From JBMOKT01 sp049323895 (GTDB taxonomy: Bacteria; Bacillota; Peptococcia; Peptococcales; BICA1-8): a stretch of DNA of 64,000 bases. Shown one piece after another: positions 42,298 to 50,941 of this stretch (positions are counted from its first letter, which is position 1; every line of letters begins with the position of its first letter). The translations under genes were made by a program, and so were the position numbers. The notes below the pieces were generated by a model that was given only the letters and a program-made list of their open reading frames with translations, was not told the DNA's origin and did no database searches. The DNA is taken from contig JBMOKT010000039.1 of NCBI GenBank assembly GCA_049323895.1, positions 124,001 to 188,000 on the forward strand. The letters are read 5' to 3'.

Positions 42298-42645
42298 TTG
42301 GAAAATCTCTTTAAAGAATTTTTAGCGGAATTTAGGGATTTCAAAAACCAGGTCAATTCACGCTTTGATAAGATTGAAAATCGATTGGACAACCTGGAAA
42401 ATCGACTGGGCAACCTGGAAAATGGATTGGATAACCTGGAAGGTAAAGTGGGAGAAAATACCCAAATCCTGCGTGCTTTAGAACATAATGCCGAGGTATT
42501 TAAAGCTGAACTTGACAGGGCAAATCTCCGCCTGGCAAAAATTGAAGGCAATGTTAACGAAATTAAGGAAAATCAGAAATCTATTTACGAGATTATAGGT
42601 GACCATGAAGTTGCAATCCGTACCTTAAGGCGCAAGCCTGTTTAA
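42298..42645 (+). CDS. small coiled-coil protein with heptad repeats
   Basis: Unknown 115-residue soluble protein from the TTG at 42298 (GGAGGTG 7 nt upstream; a GTG at 42280 is rejected). Nearly all of it is predicted coiled coil. Residues 20-50 contain almost perfect seven-residue repeats (ENRLDNL, ENRLGNL, ENGLDNL), encoded by a 21-nt direct repeat at about 42376-42440. It carries its own promoter and is flanked by terminators, so it is monocistronic. It resembles small coiled-coil proteins of unknown function in Clostridia; no enzymatic motif. Confidence 0.75.
   Translation: MENLFKEFLAEFRDFKNQVNSRFDKIENRLDNLENRLGNLENGLDNLEGKVGENTQILRALEHNAEVFKAELDRANLRLAKIEGNVNEIKENQKSIYEIIGDHEVAIRTLRRKPV
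42376..42440 (+). repeat. 21-nt tandem repeat inside the coiled-coil gene
   Basis: GAAAATCGATTGGACAACCT, GAAAATCGACTGGGCAACCT and GAAAATGGATTGGATAACCT follow each other in frame (each plus one base). Repeat number could vary by slippage without frameshift. Confidence 0.75.
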
Positions 42646-42669
42646 TACTAAAGATTTGCACTTAAATTA

Positions 42670-42697
42670 AAAGGAGTAGGGCTGGCACTACTCCTTT
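42670..42697 (+). terminator. terminator after the coiled-coil gene
   Basis: AAAGGAGTAG and CTACTCCTTT, a 10-bp stem with an 8-nt loop, then AATACT. Confidence 0.65.
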
Positions 42698-42741
42698 AAT
42701 ACTAACCCTATCTGTTCAATATTTTATATAATATGAACATT

Positions 42742-42770
42742 TTGCTTTTGTTTTCATAACAGGTTATAAT
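42742..42770 (+). promoter_or_regulatory. candidate promoter of nfeD-floA
   Basis: TTGCTT (42742-42747), 17 nt, perfect TATAAT (42765-42770). Confidence 0.45.
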
Positions 42771-42985
42771 TTGTTAAGTAAGTAGAAAGTGGAAGTTTAT
42801 GAAATAATTTATTAAGGTAATTCAAATATTAATTAATGCTAATTTTATTAAAAAGTAAATTGCCGGAACTTTTCCAGGAAAAATGGGTCTATTATTCTGG
42901 ACCTTTTGTGTAAAACATCGAGGTATTCGAGTAGTTTGTTACTAAACTTGATAGATCTTACTTACAAGAGAAAGAGGTGACTTAG

Positions 42986-44293
42986 TTGACAAAAAAGTTT
43001 TGGGCAATACTCTTAAGTATCCTTTTAACCTCCCTTTTGGTTTTACCTGTGACCGCTGAGACCCCCAAAAAGGTAATGGTTATCCCCATTGAAAAAGCGG
43101 TTGAAAAAGGTTTAGCTGCCTTTGTTCAAAGGGCGTTTAGCGAAGCAGAAAAGGAAAATGTTGATTTTATAATTCTGGAGTTGGATACTCCCGGTGGAAG
43201 AATTGATGCTGCCAAAGAAATAAAAGACGTTATTATGAAGTCGGAAATTCCAACAGCAGCCTTAGTAAAAAGTCACGCTCTTTCTGCCGGATCCTATATC
43301 GCTTTAGCTTCCGATCATATTGCTATGCAGCCAGGCTCAACCCTAGGGGATGCTGAACCACGGGTGGGCTCTGAACGGGCCGATGAAAAAATACTTTCAG
43401 CCTGGAAGGCTGATTTAGCTACAGTAGCCGAAGCCCACGGACGTGATCCGGAAATTGCTAAAGCCTTTGCAGATAGGGATATGGAAATTGAAGGTATTAT
43501 CGAAAAGGGCAAACTATTGACCTTAACTCCCAAAGATGCTGTAAGATTAGGAATGGCTGACTATGAAGTAGCCAATAGACAGGAATTATTAAAAACCCTT
43601 GGTTTAGAAAATTCTCAAATAATAACAGCCAATCCAACTATTGCGGAGAAAATATCACGGCTGGTTACCAACCCCCTAGTTGCCCCTGTCCTCCTAACTA
43701 TAGGAATTGCCGGAATAGTAATTGAAATAATGACTGTAGGCTTCGGACTTTTTGGGGTCATTGGCTTAGCTTCTCTAGCCTTGTTTTTTGGAGGACATCT
43801 CTTTGCTGGTTTTTCCGGCTGGGAAGCTGTATTGTTATTTCTATTAGGGTTAATACTTATGGTAATAGAGGCTTTTGCACCCGGTTTTGGAATTTTTGGG
43901 ATCGGAGGTCTGCTTGCCTTTATAACAAGCATTTTCTTAGTTTCACCCAGTTTTGAAGCAGCTTTAATATCCTTAACAATTGCTATTATAGGCACTACTA
44001 TCTTAGTACTGTTAAGTATGAAATTTCTTACCGCAAGGAATTTTTGGAAACGTATTATCCTTGGCAATAAACTGGGTACCGAAGAAGGCTATGTTGCAAG
44101 CAAAATTGAACTAAATCAATATATTAACCTGGAGGGAACTGCGTTAACGATTTTACGTCCCGCAGGGACTGTAGAACTTGATGATGGTACCAGGCTGGAT
44201 GTTGTTTCTGGGGGCGAATATATTGAAAAGGAAAGCAGGATTAAAATTCTTAAGGTGGAAGGTAATAGAATAGTGGTAAAGAAAATTAATTAA
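42986..44293 (+). CDS. NfeD-family membrane serine protease
   Basis: Long-form NfeD (YqeZ-like), 435 residues. Signal peptide (1-24), ClpP-class protease domain (about 28-210) with the nucleophile in HALSAGSY (Ser100) and the general base Lys141 in SAWKAD, the 41-residue spacing known for the catalytic dyad of this family. Five membrane segments (about 228-350) and a C-terminal OB-like NfeD domain (about 365-435, ending VEGNRIVVKKI) follow. Partner of the flotillin FloA encoded 12 nt downstream, a standard pair thought to organise membrane microdomains. TTG start after AGAGGTGA. Confidence 0.92.
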   Translation: MTKKFWAILLSILLTSLLVLPVTAETPKKVMVIPIEKAVEKGLAAFVQRAFSEAEKENVDFIILELDTPGGRIDAAKEIKDVIMKSEIPTAALVKSHALSAGSYIALASDHIAMQPGSTLGDAEPRVGSERADEKILSAWKADLATVAEAHGRDPEIAKAFADRDMEIEGIIEKGKLLTLTPKDAVRLGMADYEVANRQELLKTLGLENSQIITANPTIAEKISRLVTNPLVAPVLLTIGIAGIVIEIMTVGFGLFGVIGLASLALFFGGHLFAGFSGWEAVLLFLLGLILMVIEAFAPGFGIFGIGGLLAFITSIFLVSPSFEAALISLTIAIIGTTILVLLSMKFLTARNFWKRIILGNKLGTEEGYVASKIELNQYINLEGTALTILRPAGTVELDDGTRLDVVSGGEYIEKESRIKILKVEGNRIVVKKIN

Positions 44294-44305
44294 AGGAGGA
44301 AAAAT

Positions 44306-45292
44306 ATGTTTTTTGAATTATCCTTGTTAGTAATGATGGTATTTATTATCTTAGCAGTAGTAATCCTTTTTACCTTTATTCCCATAGGTCTGTGGATTTC
44401 GGCTCTTGCTGCCGGTGTAAGGGTTGGATTATTTACCCTAATTGGTATGAGATTAAGAAGAGTAACACCTGCAAAAATTGTTATGCCCCTTATTAAAGCT
44501 GTGAAGGCAGGTTTGGATTTAGATACAGGCAAGCTGGAAGCCCACTATTTGGCCGGGGGTAATGTAGACCGGGTGGTAGATGCTCTAATTGCAGCCCAAA
44601 GGGCAGGTATTGATTTGAACTTTTCCCGGGCTGCTGCCATAGATTTAGCAGGCAGAAATGTAAAAGAAGCGGTAACTGTTTCAGTTACTCCTAAGGTTAT
44701 TGAAACACCTATTGTTGCTGCTATGGCCAAAGATGGCATTCAAGTTAAAGCAACAGCCAGGGTTACTGTTAGAGCTAATATAGAGCGTTTAGTTGGTGGT
44801 GCCGGTGAGGAAACCATTATAGCCAGGGTTGGTGAAGGTATTGTTACCACCATTGGTAGTGCCATATCCCATAAAAATGTACTTGAAAATCCTGACAGTA
44901 TTTCCAAGACAGTACTTGCCAAAGGTCTTGATGCTGGGACAGCATTTGAAATATTATCTATTGATATTGCAGATGTGGATGTAGGTAAAAATATCGGTGC
45001 TGAACTGCAGACCGACCAGGCAGAAGCCGATAAAAAGATTGCCCAAGCGAAGGCTGAGGAGCGTAGAGCAATGGCTGTAGCCCAAGAGCAAGAAATGAAA
45101 GCTAAGGTTCAGGAAATGAGGGCTAAGGTTGTAGAAGCAGAGGCTGATGTACCCAGGGCAATGGCCCAAGCATTAAAGGAAGGTAAATTAGGAGTAATGG
45201 ATTATTACAACATGCAGAATATCCTGGCCGATACCTCTATGCGGGAAAATATAGCCAAAACAACAACCCCGGAAAATTCAACTAAAGAATAA
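44306..45292 (+). CDS. floA: flotillin-like protein FloA
   Basis: Membrane-microdomain scaffold protein (YqfA), 328 residues. N-terminal membrane hairpin (about 3-50), SPFH-type region with AKDGIQVKATARVTVRANIERLVG split by a conserved GGAGEETI, and a C-terminal Ala/Glu-rich coiled coil (about 225-290: EAQ-type heptads such as AQAKAEERRAMAVAQEQEMK). Start ATG after AAAGGAGG, 12 nt from nfeD. Confidence 0.95.
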   Translation: MFFELSLLVMMVFIILAVVILFTFIPIGLWISALAAGVRVGLFTLIGMRLRRVTPAKIVMPLIKAVKAGLDLDTGKLEAHYLAGGNVDRVVDALIAAQRAGIDLNFSRAAAIDLAGRNVKEAVTVSVTPKVIETPIVAAMAKDGIQVKATARVTVRANIERLVGGAGEETIIARVGEGIVTTIGSAISHKNVLENPDSISKTVLAKGLDAGTAFEILSIDIADVDVGKNIGAELQTDQAEADKKIAQAKAEERRAMAVAQEQEMKAKVQEMRAKVVEAEADVPRAMAQALKEGKLGVMDYYNMQNILADTSMRENIAKTTTPENSTKE

Positions 45293-45464
45293 AGTACAGA
45301 ATGCGAGTAAAACTATTAAAGTGTGATAGTTTGAAAGTATGAGTGTGAAGGTGTTACTGCAGCACTATCGCACCGTCATTCAGGTTAACCTAAAAGCCAT
45401 CACACAATGACATGCAGTATGGCAAAAAGTTTCACACTGGCAAAACGAGTTTTGCCTAGTAAAG
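45293..45464. other. 172-nt gap after floA
   Basis: No gene. Contains AGTGTGATAGTTTGAAAGTA (45319-45338) and a GCACTATCGCACC word, members of the dispersed ACTATCACACT repeat family that also appears near 29545 and 57926. Confidence 0.5.
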
Positions 45465-45467
45465 GTG

Positions 45468-45953
45468 GTGTTATTTCTGGATTTAGATTGGATAGGAAGT
45501 TTAATATTCCTGTGGTTTATTTTCCAGGGATTTAAAAATAGCAGAAATGCCAAAAGGAAATTTGAAGAACGTCGCCAGGATGTCGGGAACCGCAGGGATG
45601 CCAGACCCGCAATGCCTAAAACACAGCCCAGAAATGAACCTAAACATGAACCAGGACCTTCTTGGTTTCCTTTTGAACAGCTTAAAGAAGAGTTAAGAAA
45701 ACAAGAAATGAAAAGGCAGGAGTTGCAAAAAGAAAAGAAAACTCCTGCAAAAACTCCCAAAATTCAAGAACAACCAATACAGGCACCCCCCAGAACGGCT
45801 GTACCACTTACAGTAATTGAAGTACAGGAAAAGCAATGGAAAACTTCCGGCAGTCAATTTGATTTGAGTCGTAAGGCAGTTGTAAATGGGATGATATGGT
45901 CCGAAATAATTGGTCCGCCAAAAGCAAAAAGAAAACATAATTTTAATAGATAA
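45468..45953 (+). CDS. unknown membrane-anchored protein
   Basis: Not recognised. About 161 residues from the GTG at 45468 (AAAGG upstream; GTG 45465 is equally possible). A short hydrophobic N terminus (LFLDLDWIGSLIFLWFIFQG) would anchor it; the rest is highly charged: Arg/Lys-rich, then KEELRKQEMKRQELQKEKK (likely coiled coil), Pro-rich, and a distinctive C-terminal block AVVNGMIWSEIIGPPKAKR. Located between floA and the sporulation gene yqfC, where B. subtilis has the unrelated short yqfB. A link to the FloA membrane platform or to sporulation is only a guess. Confidence 0.75.
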   Translation: MLFLDLDWIGSLIFLWFIFQGFKNSRNAKRKFEERRQDVGNRRDARPAMPKTQPRNEPKHEPGPSWFPFEQLKEELRKQEMKRQELQKEKKTPAKTPKIQEQPIQAPPRTAVPLTVIEVQEKQWKTSGSQFDLSRKAVVNGMIWSEIIGPPKAKRKHNFNR

Positions 45954-45957
45954 CTAA

Positions 45958-46016
45958 ATGCATAACCCCCTTTTTCCCGGCATAAATTTGTTAGGAAAGA
46001 GGGGGATTTATTATGC
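45958..46016 (+). promoter_or_regulatory. hairpin covering ribosome site and start codon of yqfC
   Basis: GCATAACCCCCTTTTTCC (45960-45977) can pair with GGAAAGAGGGGG (45994-46005) and, across a 5-nt bulge, with TTATGC (46011-46016). The AGAGGGGG ribosome site and the ATG at 46013 are both inside the stem. It shares ATGCATAACCCC with the hairpin before spoIIP. Possible translational control, possibly combined with termination of the preceding transcript. Confidence 0.6.
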
Positions 46017-46294
46017 CTTTTAGCAATAAGAATAATTTAAAACAAAAATTTTCTAATGTCTTGGATATACCAAAAGATGTAATGTTAGACTTGCCAAAAA
46101 TGACAGTAATAGGAGATATTCAGCTATACTTGGAAAACCATAGAGGCATTATTGAGTATACCAGCAATTTGGTTAGACTGAGTACATCCCTTGGAGAACT
46201 AATCATTAAGGGAGAGGGGTTAATATTACGCAATATAAGTATAGAAGAAATATACATTGATGGAAGAATTACTGAAATAGGTTACGCAAGATGA
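46013..46294 (+). CDS. yqfC: sporulation protein YqfC
   Basis: 93-residue YabP/YqfC-family protein made in the mother cell under sigma-E in B. subtilis. The family block VMLDLPKMTVIGDIQLYLENHRGIIEY (residues about 23-49) splits around MLDLPK and LENHRG; the C terminus reads ISIEEIYIDGRITEIGY. The ATG follows AGAGGGGG by 7 nt. yqfD, its usual partner, follows after a 123-nt spacer that has a hairpin. Confidence 0.93.
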   Translation: MPFSNKNNLKQKFSNVLDIPKDVMLDLPKMTVIGDIQLYLENHRGIIEYTSNLVRLSTSLGELIIKGEGLILRNISIEEIYIDGRITEIGYAR

Positions 46295-46352
46295 GTATAA
46301 TGAAAAATTTAGAATTGAGAATTAGGCGAGTTGACGAGCGACGAATAGACGA

Positions 46353-46380
46353 TAACAAAACACCTTTAGGTGTTTTGTTA
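46353..46380 (+). terminator. hairpin between yqfC and yqfD
   Basis: TAACAAAACACC (46353-46364), loop TTTA, GGTGTTTTGTTA (46369-46380): a 12-bp perfect stem that lacks a separate T run. It could be an attenuator or a processing site. Before it lies a GACGAATAGACG word shared with 27520 and 62240. Confidence 0.55.
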
Positions 46381-46417
46381 AGTGGAGGCTTATTGACGTA
46401 AGAAGGAGGCGGATGGT

Positions 46418-47629
46418 TTGAGGTGGTATTCCTACTTAGTCGGTTATTTGATAATTATTATTCAAGGAAAATTCCCCGAAAAAGTAATTAATATGGCTTT
46501 AGTGCGGGGGATTTTTTTATGGGATGTTATGCAAACCCATGAAAACAAAATTATGTTAAAAGTCAGGATAAGTGGGTTTCGTCCACTGTTAAGAATTGCA
46601 AAAAAATGCGGTTGTCATGTTGCCGTCTGCCAAAAGCTGGGAATGCCTTTTAAAATTAAACAAATGAAAAAACGCAAGATTTTAGCATTAGGAAGCATTC
46701 TTTTTTTTCTAAGTTTATATACTTTAAGCTCTTTTGTCTGGGCAATTGAAATAAAAGGTACAGATGATTTATCGGATTACGAAATAAAAAGGCTGGCAGC
46801 ATTATATGGCATAAAACAGGGGGCAGTTATTAAGAAACTGGACTTGGATAAAATAGAAACACAACTTCAGGAGGCACACCCCAAATTGGCCTGGGTAGGA
46901 ATTAGTGTACAAGGCACTAAGGTTACTATCGAAATTTCTGAAAAGGTGCTCATTCCTGAAACTGATGACAAAAATTTTGCCCATTTAGTTGCTGAGGAAT
47001 CAGGAGTTATTGAAGAAATGTTAGTTTTGATTGGTACACCGGCGGTTAAAGAGGGTGACAAAATAAAACAGGGTGATATATTAATATCGGGTTTAGTTTA
47101 TCCTGAAATATTCTTAAATGATGATGGTACATACAGTCCCGGCGGCAATCCCCAATCTGTCAGGGCCAAGGGGATAGTCAGGGCAAAGGTTATGTACAAA
47201 GCACAACAGTCATGCCCTTTGGTAGAAAGAAAAACAGTTAAGACAGGGGAAAGTGTTCAACAGGTAATAATAAATATTGGTGGTAATTTTTTTGTTGTTA
47301 AAGGACCTAAGCTGCCCCCCTATCAGTATTATGAAAAACAGACACAAGTGAAACAGCTTAATGTTTGGAGGAATATAAATTTACCTGTCGAATTAATTAC
47401 CAACGTCTATTCCCAGGAGGAAAAGATTGAAGAAAATTTTGGGCATGAAGGTGCATACAGGGAAGCTATCAAAAGAGCGGAAAATGATTTAAGGCTTAAA
47501 CTCCCCCAAGATGCCAAGGTTCTTAATAAATCGGTAAAGGTGCTGCCAAGCCCTGACCCTGATCATGTAAATGTAGAAGTAACCTGGGAGTGTTTAGACA
47601 ATATTGCAGTACCATTCCTTTTCCAGTAG
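46418..47629 (+). CDS. yqfD: sporulation protein YqfD
   Basis: 403-residue sporulation protein (stage IV, sigma-E regulon in B. subtilis). N-terminal cytoplasmic part with GYLIIIIQGKFPEKVINMAL, one membrane helix (about 88-110), then a large extracytoplasmic part with a POTRA-like DLSDYEIKRLAALYGIK and EESGVIEEMLVLIGTPAVKEGD (lipoyl-like hairpin). TTG start, AAGGAGG 9 nt upstream. The next gene, phoH, has its own promoter. Confidence 0.92.
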   Translation: MRWYSYLVGYLIIIIQGKFPEKVINMALVRGIFLWDVMQTHENKIMLKVRISGFRPLLRIAKKCGCHVAVCQKLGMPFKIKQMKKRKILALGSILFFLSLYTLSSFVWAIEIKGTDDLSDYEIKRLAALYGIKQGAVIKKLDLDKIETQLQEAHPKLAWVGISVQGTKVTIEISEKVLIPETDDKNFAHLVAEESGVIEEMLVLIGTPAVKEGDKIKQGDILISGLVYPEIFLNDDGTYSPGGNPQSVRAKGIVRAKVMYKAQQSCPLVERKTVKTGESVQQVIINIGGNFFVVKGPKLPPYQYYEKQTQVKQLNVWRNINLPVELITNVYSQEEKIEENFGHEGAYREAIKRAENDLRLKLPQDAKVLNKSVKVLPSPDPDHVNVEVTWECLDNIAVPFLFQ

Positions 47630-47634
47630 TAACA

Positions 47635-47664
47635 TTGGCACTATAAGGGAGAATGATGTATAAT
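47635..47664 (+). promoter_or_regulatory. phoH promoter
   Basis: TTGGCA (47635-47640), 18-nt spacer, TATAAT (47659-47664), right after the yqfD stop. Confidence 0.65.
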
Positions 47665-47670
47665 TAATCA

Positions 47671-47746
47671 AGGCAGACGCTAAATTTTCGCCCAGAAGTA
47701 TTTCACTGGGCACCAGTCACTAGTCACCAGTCACTAGTCACCAATT
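47671..47746. repeat. single GTCAGACGC-type unit plus CTAGTCACCAG repeat
   Basis: GGCAGACGCTAAATTTTCGC at 47673, then AGTATTTCACTGGGCACCAG, then CAGTCACTAGTCACC words to 47743. The order (GACGC unit, AAGTAT, CAC repeat, ribosome site) is the same as before hemW and mgtE. Confidence 0.65.
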
Positions 47747-47764
47747 AGGAGGTATATAGAAACC

Positions 47765-48742
47765 TTGTCTACCCAACATCAAGTTAAGATTTCCTTAGGA
47801 GATAATATCCAAGCAGCTATGCTTTTTGGAATGCAGGATATGCATCTTAAGTTTATTGAGAAAAACCTGCCTGTAAAGATTGTGGCCCGGGGTGATGAGA
47901 TTGTTATTTCCGGAAACGAAGAAAATGTTAAACAGGCAAACCAGCTTTTTGAGCATTTAATTGAAATTATGGAAAAGGGAAAAAGCATCAATTTAATTGA
48001 TGTTAATTATGCCTTGAGTTTAGTCTCTCAGGAATCGGAAGAGAAAGTTGCGCAATATCTGGGGGAGGTTTTGCAAGTGGCCTCCCGAGGCAAACAGATT
48101 AGCCCCAAGACCCTTGGTCAATATAAATATGTTAAAGCCATAAAGGAAAATGATATAGTATTTGGAATCGGTCCGGCCGGTACGGGGAAAACATACCTGG
48201 CTGTGGTTATGGCTATTAAAGCTTTGAGAAATAAAGAAGTACAACGTATCATCTTAACTCGCCCTGCTGTTGAGGCGGGAGAAAAGTTAGGGTTTCTGCC
48301 CGGTGACTTACAAGAAAAGGTAGATCCTTATTTAAGACCCTTGTACGACGGCTTATTTGATATACTAGGCTTGGAAACAGCTCAAAAATATATGGAAAAA
48401 AGAATTATTGAAATTGCCCCCCTTGCTTATATGAGGGGGAGGACATTAGATGATTCCTTTATTATCCTTGATGAAGCCCAAAATACTACTCCCGAGCAAA
48501 TGAAAATGTTTTTAACAAGGATTGGGTTTGGTTCGAAAGCTGTAGTTACAGGTGACGTTACTCAAGTTGATTTACCGAAAAATAATGAGTCAGGTCTAAT
48601 TTTAGTCCAGAGGATTTTACAGGCGGTACCGGAAATAAGCTTTCAATATCTGACTAGGGCAGATATTGTACGTCACCCGGTAGTATCTAAGATAATTGCA
48701 GCCTATGAACAGTTTCAACGTGAAGAAGATGAGAGGAGGTAG
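47765..48742 (+). CDS. phoH: PhoH family ATPase
   Basis: PhoH-like (YqfP-loop) ATPase, 325 residues, with an N-terminal KH-like region (about 25-75), Walker A GPAGTGKTY (about 138-146) and Walker B ILDEAQN (about 238). Implicated in RNA metabolism together with YbeY, which is encoded two genes downstream. TTG start; AGGAGGT lies 11 nt upstream, a little far, but no better start is seen (an ATA at 47756 is too close). Confidence 0.93.
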   Translation: MSTQHQVKISLGDNIQAAMLFGMQDMHLKFIEKNLPVKIVARGDEIVISGNEENVKQANQLFEHLIEIMEKGKSINLIDVNYALSLVSQESEEKVAQYLGEVLQVASRGKQISPKTLGQYKYVKAIKENDIVFGIGPAGTGKTYLAVVMAIKALRNKEVQRIILTRPAVEAGEKLGFLPGDLQEKVDPYLRPLYDGLFDILGLETAQKYMEKRIIEIAPLAYMRGRTLDDSFIILDEAQNTTPEQMKMFLTRIGFGSKAVVTGDVTQVDLPKNNESGLILVQRILQAVPEISFQYLTRADIVRHPVVSKIIAAYEQFQREEDERR

Positions 48743-48748
48743 CTTTAA

Positions 48749-50941
48749 TTGGCTCTCCCCCAAAAATTTAACATCAGGCTCCCTAAATTGTTTACCAATT
48801 GGCTAGGCTACAGCAAAGTAAGGAGAATGCTGTGGAGTATGCTTTTTTTCGGCTTAACCTTGGGGATTCTCGCATTGCACTTTCTCCCGGATAGAGTACC
48901 TTTAGAAGTTGGACAAGTCAGCCCTATCGATATAAATGCAAACCGTTATTTAACCTTTGAAGATGATGCTTCCACTGAGAAGAAACGCCAGGAAGCAGCA
49001 CAGAATGTTAAAGATGTTTATGAACTGAACCCTAAGGTGCTGGATAAAGTTAAAAGTGAAATCAGTACTAATTTTAAAAGGGTTTTAGGGGTATCTGTAA
49101 ATCCAACCCTTGAGGAAAATGACAAAATTAAGGCGCTAAAATCCTTTAATTGGTCTGTTTCTGACAGCCAGTGGAGGGATATCTTAAGATTGGAACCTAA
49201 ACAAATACAGGAATTAGAAGAACAGGCAAAAAAAATAGTGGGGAATACCTTTAGCCAAGGTATTAATACTGAAAACCTGAAATTTGCTGTTGATAAAATA
49301 TTGTCTGAAGTTGAACTATTAGAAATAAACAGCTCATACCGGGCTTTAATTAAAGGTGTGCTCAACTCTGTACAGTTTGAGCCTAATCTGCTTTTTAATC
49401 CTGTGGCTACAGAGGAGAAACGCAGGGAGGCCAAAGAAAGTGTTGAGCCTGTCAGCATCGTAATCCAAAAGAATGAAAGGATTGTTAGTGCAGGTGATGT
49501 CCTTTCCCAAAGGCAGGTTAATATTCTAACCTGGCTGGGTTATAAAAATAATGCTTCTCCCACATATATAATTTTAGGATTGACACTATTTACTTTATTA
49601 ATTATGGCATTAGGGGCCCTTTTTATCCGCCACTATCGCAAAGAACTATACAGGAATGAAACCTATTTAGTTTTAATTATGTTACTGGTAGTTCTCACGC
49701 TACTTCTTTGTAAATTGACCATTGCCATAAACCTTAGTAATATTCCCGAAAGGGCAGACCAGGTAGGACATATGATACCAGTTGCCGCCGGAACCATGTT
49801 GATAGCTATTCTTTTAGACACCAAACTGGCAATTTTTACTACAGTAATATTTACAATGTTTGTAGGTTTATTTACAGGGCAAATGACCTTTGTATTGACT
49901 GCCTTGACAGGAGGTTTGGTCGGTGTATACAGTGTATCCCATCTAAGCCAGCGTTCTGATTTAGCTAAGGCCGGCATTTGGGTGGCTTTTGCCAATATTG
50001 TCAGTGTTTTTTCATTGGGACTTTTAAATAATTTGAACTGGACTTTAATTTTAATTGGTTCCGGGTTTGGTATTGCTAACGGCATACTTTCTTCTGTCCT
50101 AACCATTGGGCTGTTGCCCTATTTGGAGAGTGGGTTTGGCATAACAACTTCAGTAAGGCTTTTAGAACTATCCAATCCCAACCATCCCTTATTGAAAAAA
50201 TTGCTTTTGGAGGCTCCTGGGACTTACCACCACTCAATTTTGGTAGGTAATTTGGGGGAGGCTGCAGCTGATGCAATCGGCGCTGACTCGCTTTTAGTCA
50301 GGGTGGGAGCATATTATCACGATATAGGGAAGGTCAAAAGACCATACTTCTTTGTTGAAAACCAAATTACCGGTGAAAATCCCCATGAGAAAATAGCAGC
50401 ACCTCTAAGTACTTTGATTATTACCTCCCATGTTAAAGATGGGGTCGAATTGGCTAAAGCTTCGGCCCTGCCCCAGATAATAATTGACATGGTTGCCCAG
50501 CATCATGGTACAAGTCTGGTAAAATACTTTTACCATAAAGCTGTGGAGACAGAAAAACAAGATACTGTAAGTGAAGAGGATTTCCGCTATGATGCACCTA
50601 AACCCCAAAGCAAAGAAGCGGCAATTATCATGCTGGCAGACAATGTTGAGGCTGCTGTAAGGTCAATAAAACAAACAACCCCTGGTAAAATTGAGGGCAT
50701 GGTGAGAAATATCCTTAAAGATAGGTTAAATGACGGGCAATTGGATGAATGTGATTTAACTTTCAAAGATTTGGATAAAATAGCTAATGCCTTTGTAAGG
50801 GTTTTAAACGGAATATTCCACCATCGTATTGAATACCCGGAAAGTGTTTTGAAAGCAATGGAAAAGAAAGGTGATCCAAATGCCGTTGATAATAACCAAC
50901 CAGCAGGAAAAAATCCAAATCCCCCTTCAGTTGGAGTCTGA
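48749..50941 (+). CDS. pgpH: cyclic-di-AMP phosphodiesterase PgpH (7TM-HD)
   Basis: 730-residue 7TMR-HD protein (YqfF), which hydrolyses cyclic-di-AMP to pApA in Listeria and Bacillus. N-terminal anchor helix (about 27-45), extracellular HDED domain (60-270), seven membrane helices (about 272-470), and a cytoplasmic HD domain with GTYHHSILVGNLGEAAADAIG, YYHDIGK (the HD pair), QHHGTS and DNVEAAVRS. All metal ligands appear present. TTG start with GAGGAGG upstream. It may set cyclic-di-AMP levels sensed by the two KtrA proteins of this window. Confidence 0.94.
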   Translation: MALPQKFNIRLPKLFTNWLGYSKVRRMLWSMLFFGLTLGILALHFLPDRVPLEVGQVSPIDINANRYLTFEDDASTEKKRQEAAQNVKDVYELNPKVLDKVKSEISTNFKRVLGVSVNPTLEENDKIKALKSFNWSVSDSQWRDILRLEPKQIQELEEQAKKIVGNTFSQGINTENLKFAVDKILSEVELLEINSSYRALIKGVLNSVQFEPNLLFNPVATEEKRREAKESVEPVSIVIQKNERIVSAGDVLSQRQVNILTWLGYKNNASPTYIILGLTLFTLLIMALGALFIRHYRKELYRNETYLVLIMLLVVLTLLLCKLTIAINLSNIPERADQVGHMIPVAAGTMLIAILLDTKLAIFTTVIFTMFVGLFTGQMTFVLTALTGGLVGVYSVSHLSQRSDLAKAGIWVAFANIVSVFSLGLLNNLNWTLILIGSGFGIANGILSSVLTIGLLPYLESGFGITTSVRLLELSNPNHPLLKKLLLEAPGTYHHSILVGNLGEAAADAIGADSLLVRVGAYYHDIGKVKRPYFFVENQITGENPHEKIAAPLSTLIITSHVKDGVELAKASALPQIIIDMVAQHHGTSLVKYFYHKAVETEKQDTVSEEDFRYDAPKPQSKEAAIIMLADNVEAAVRSIKQTTPGKIEGMVRNILKDRLNDGQLDECDLTFKDLDKIANAFVRVLNGIFHHRIEYPESVLKAMEKKGDPNAVDNNQPAGKNPNPPSVGV

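Larger units (their letters stand above)
42646..42985. other. 340-nt gap before nfeD
   Basis: Starts with a terminator: AAAGGAGTAG (42670-42679), CTACTCCTTT (42688-42697). A likely nfeD promoter is TTGCTT (42742-42747), 17 nt, TATAAT (42765-42770), leaving a leader of more than 200 nt. Nothing else is recognised. Confidence 0.6.
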
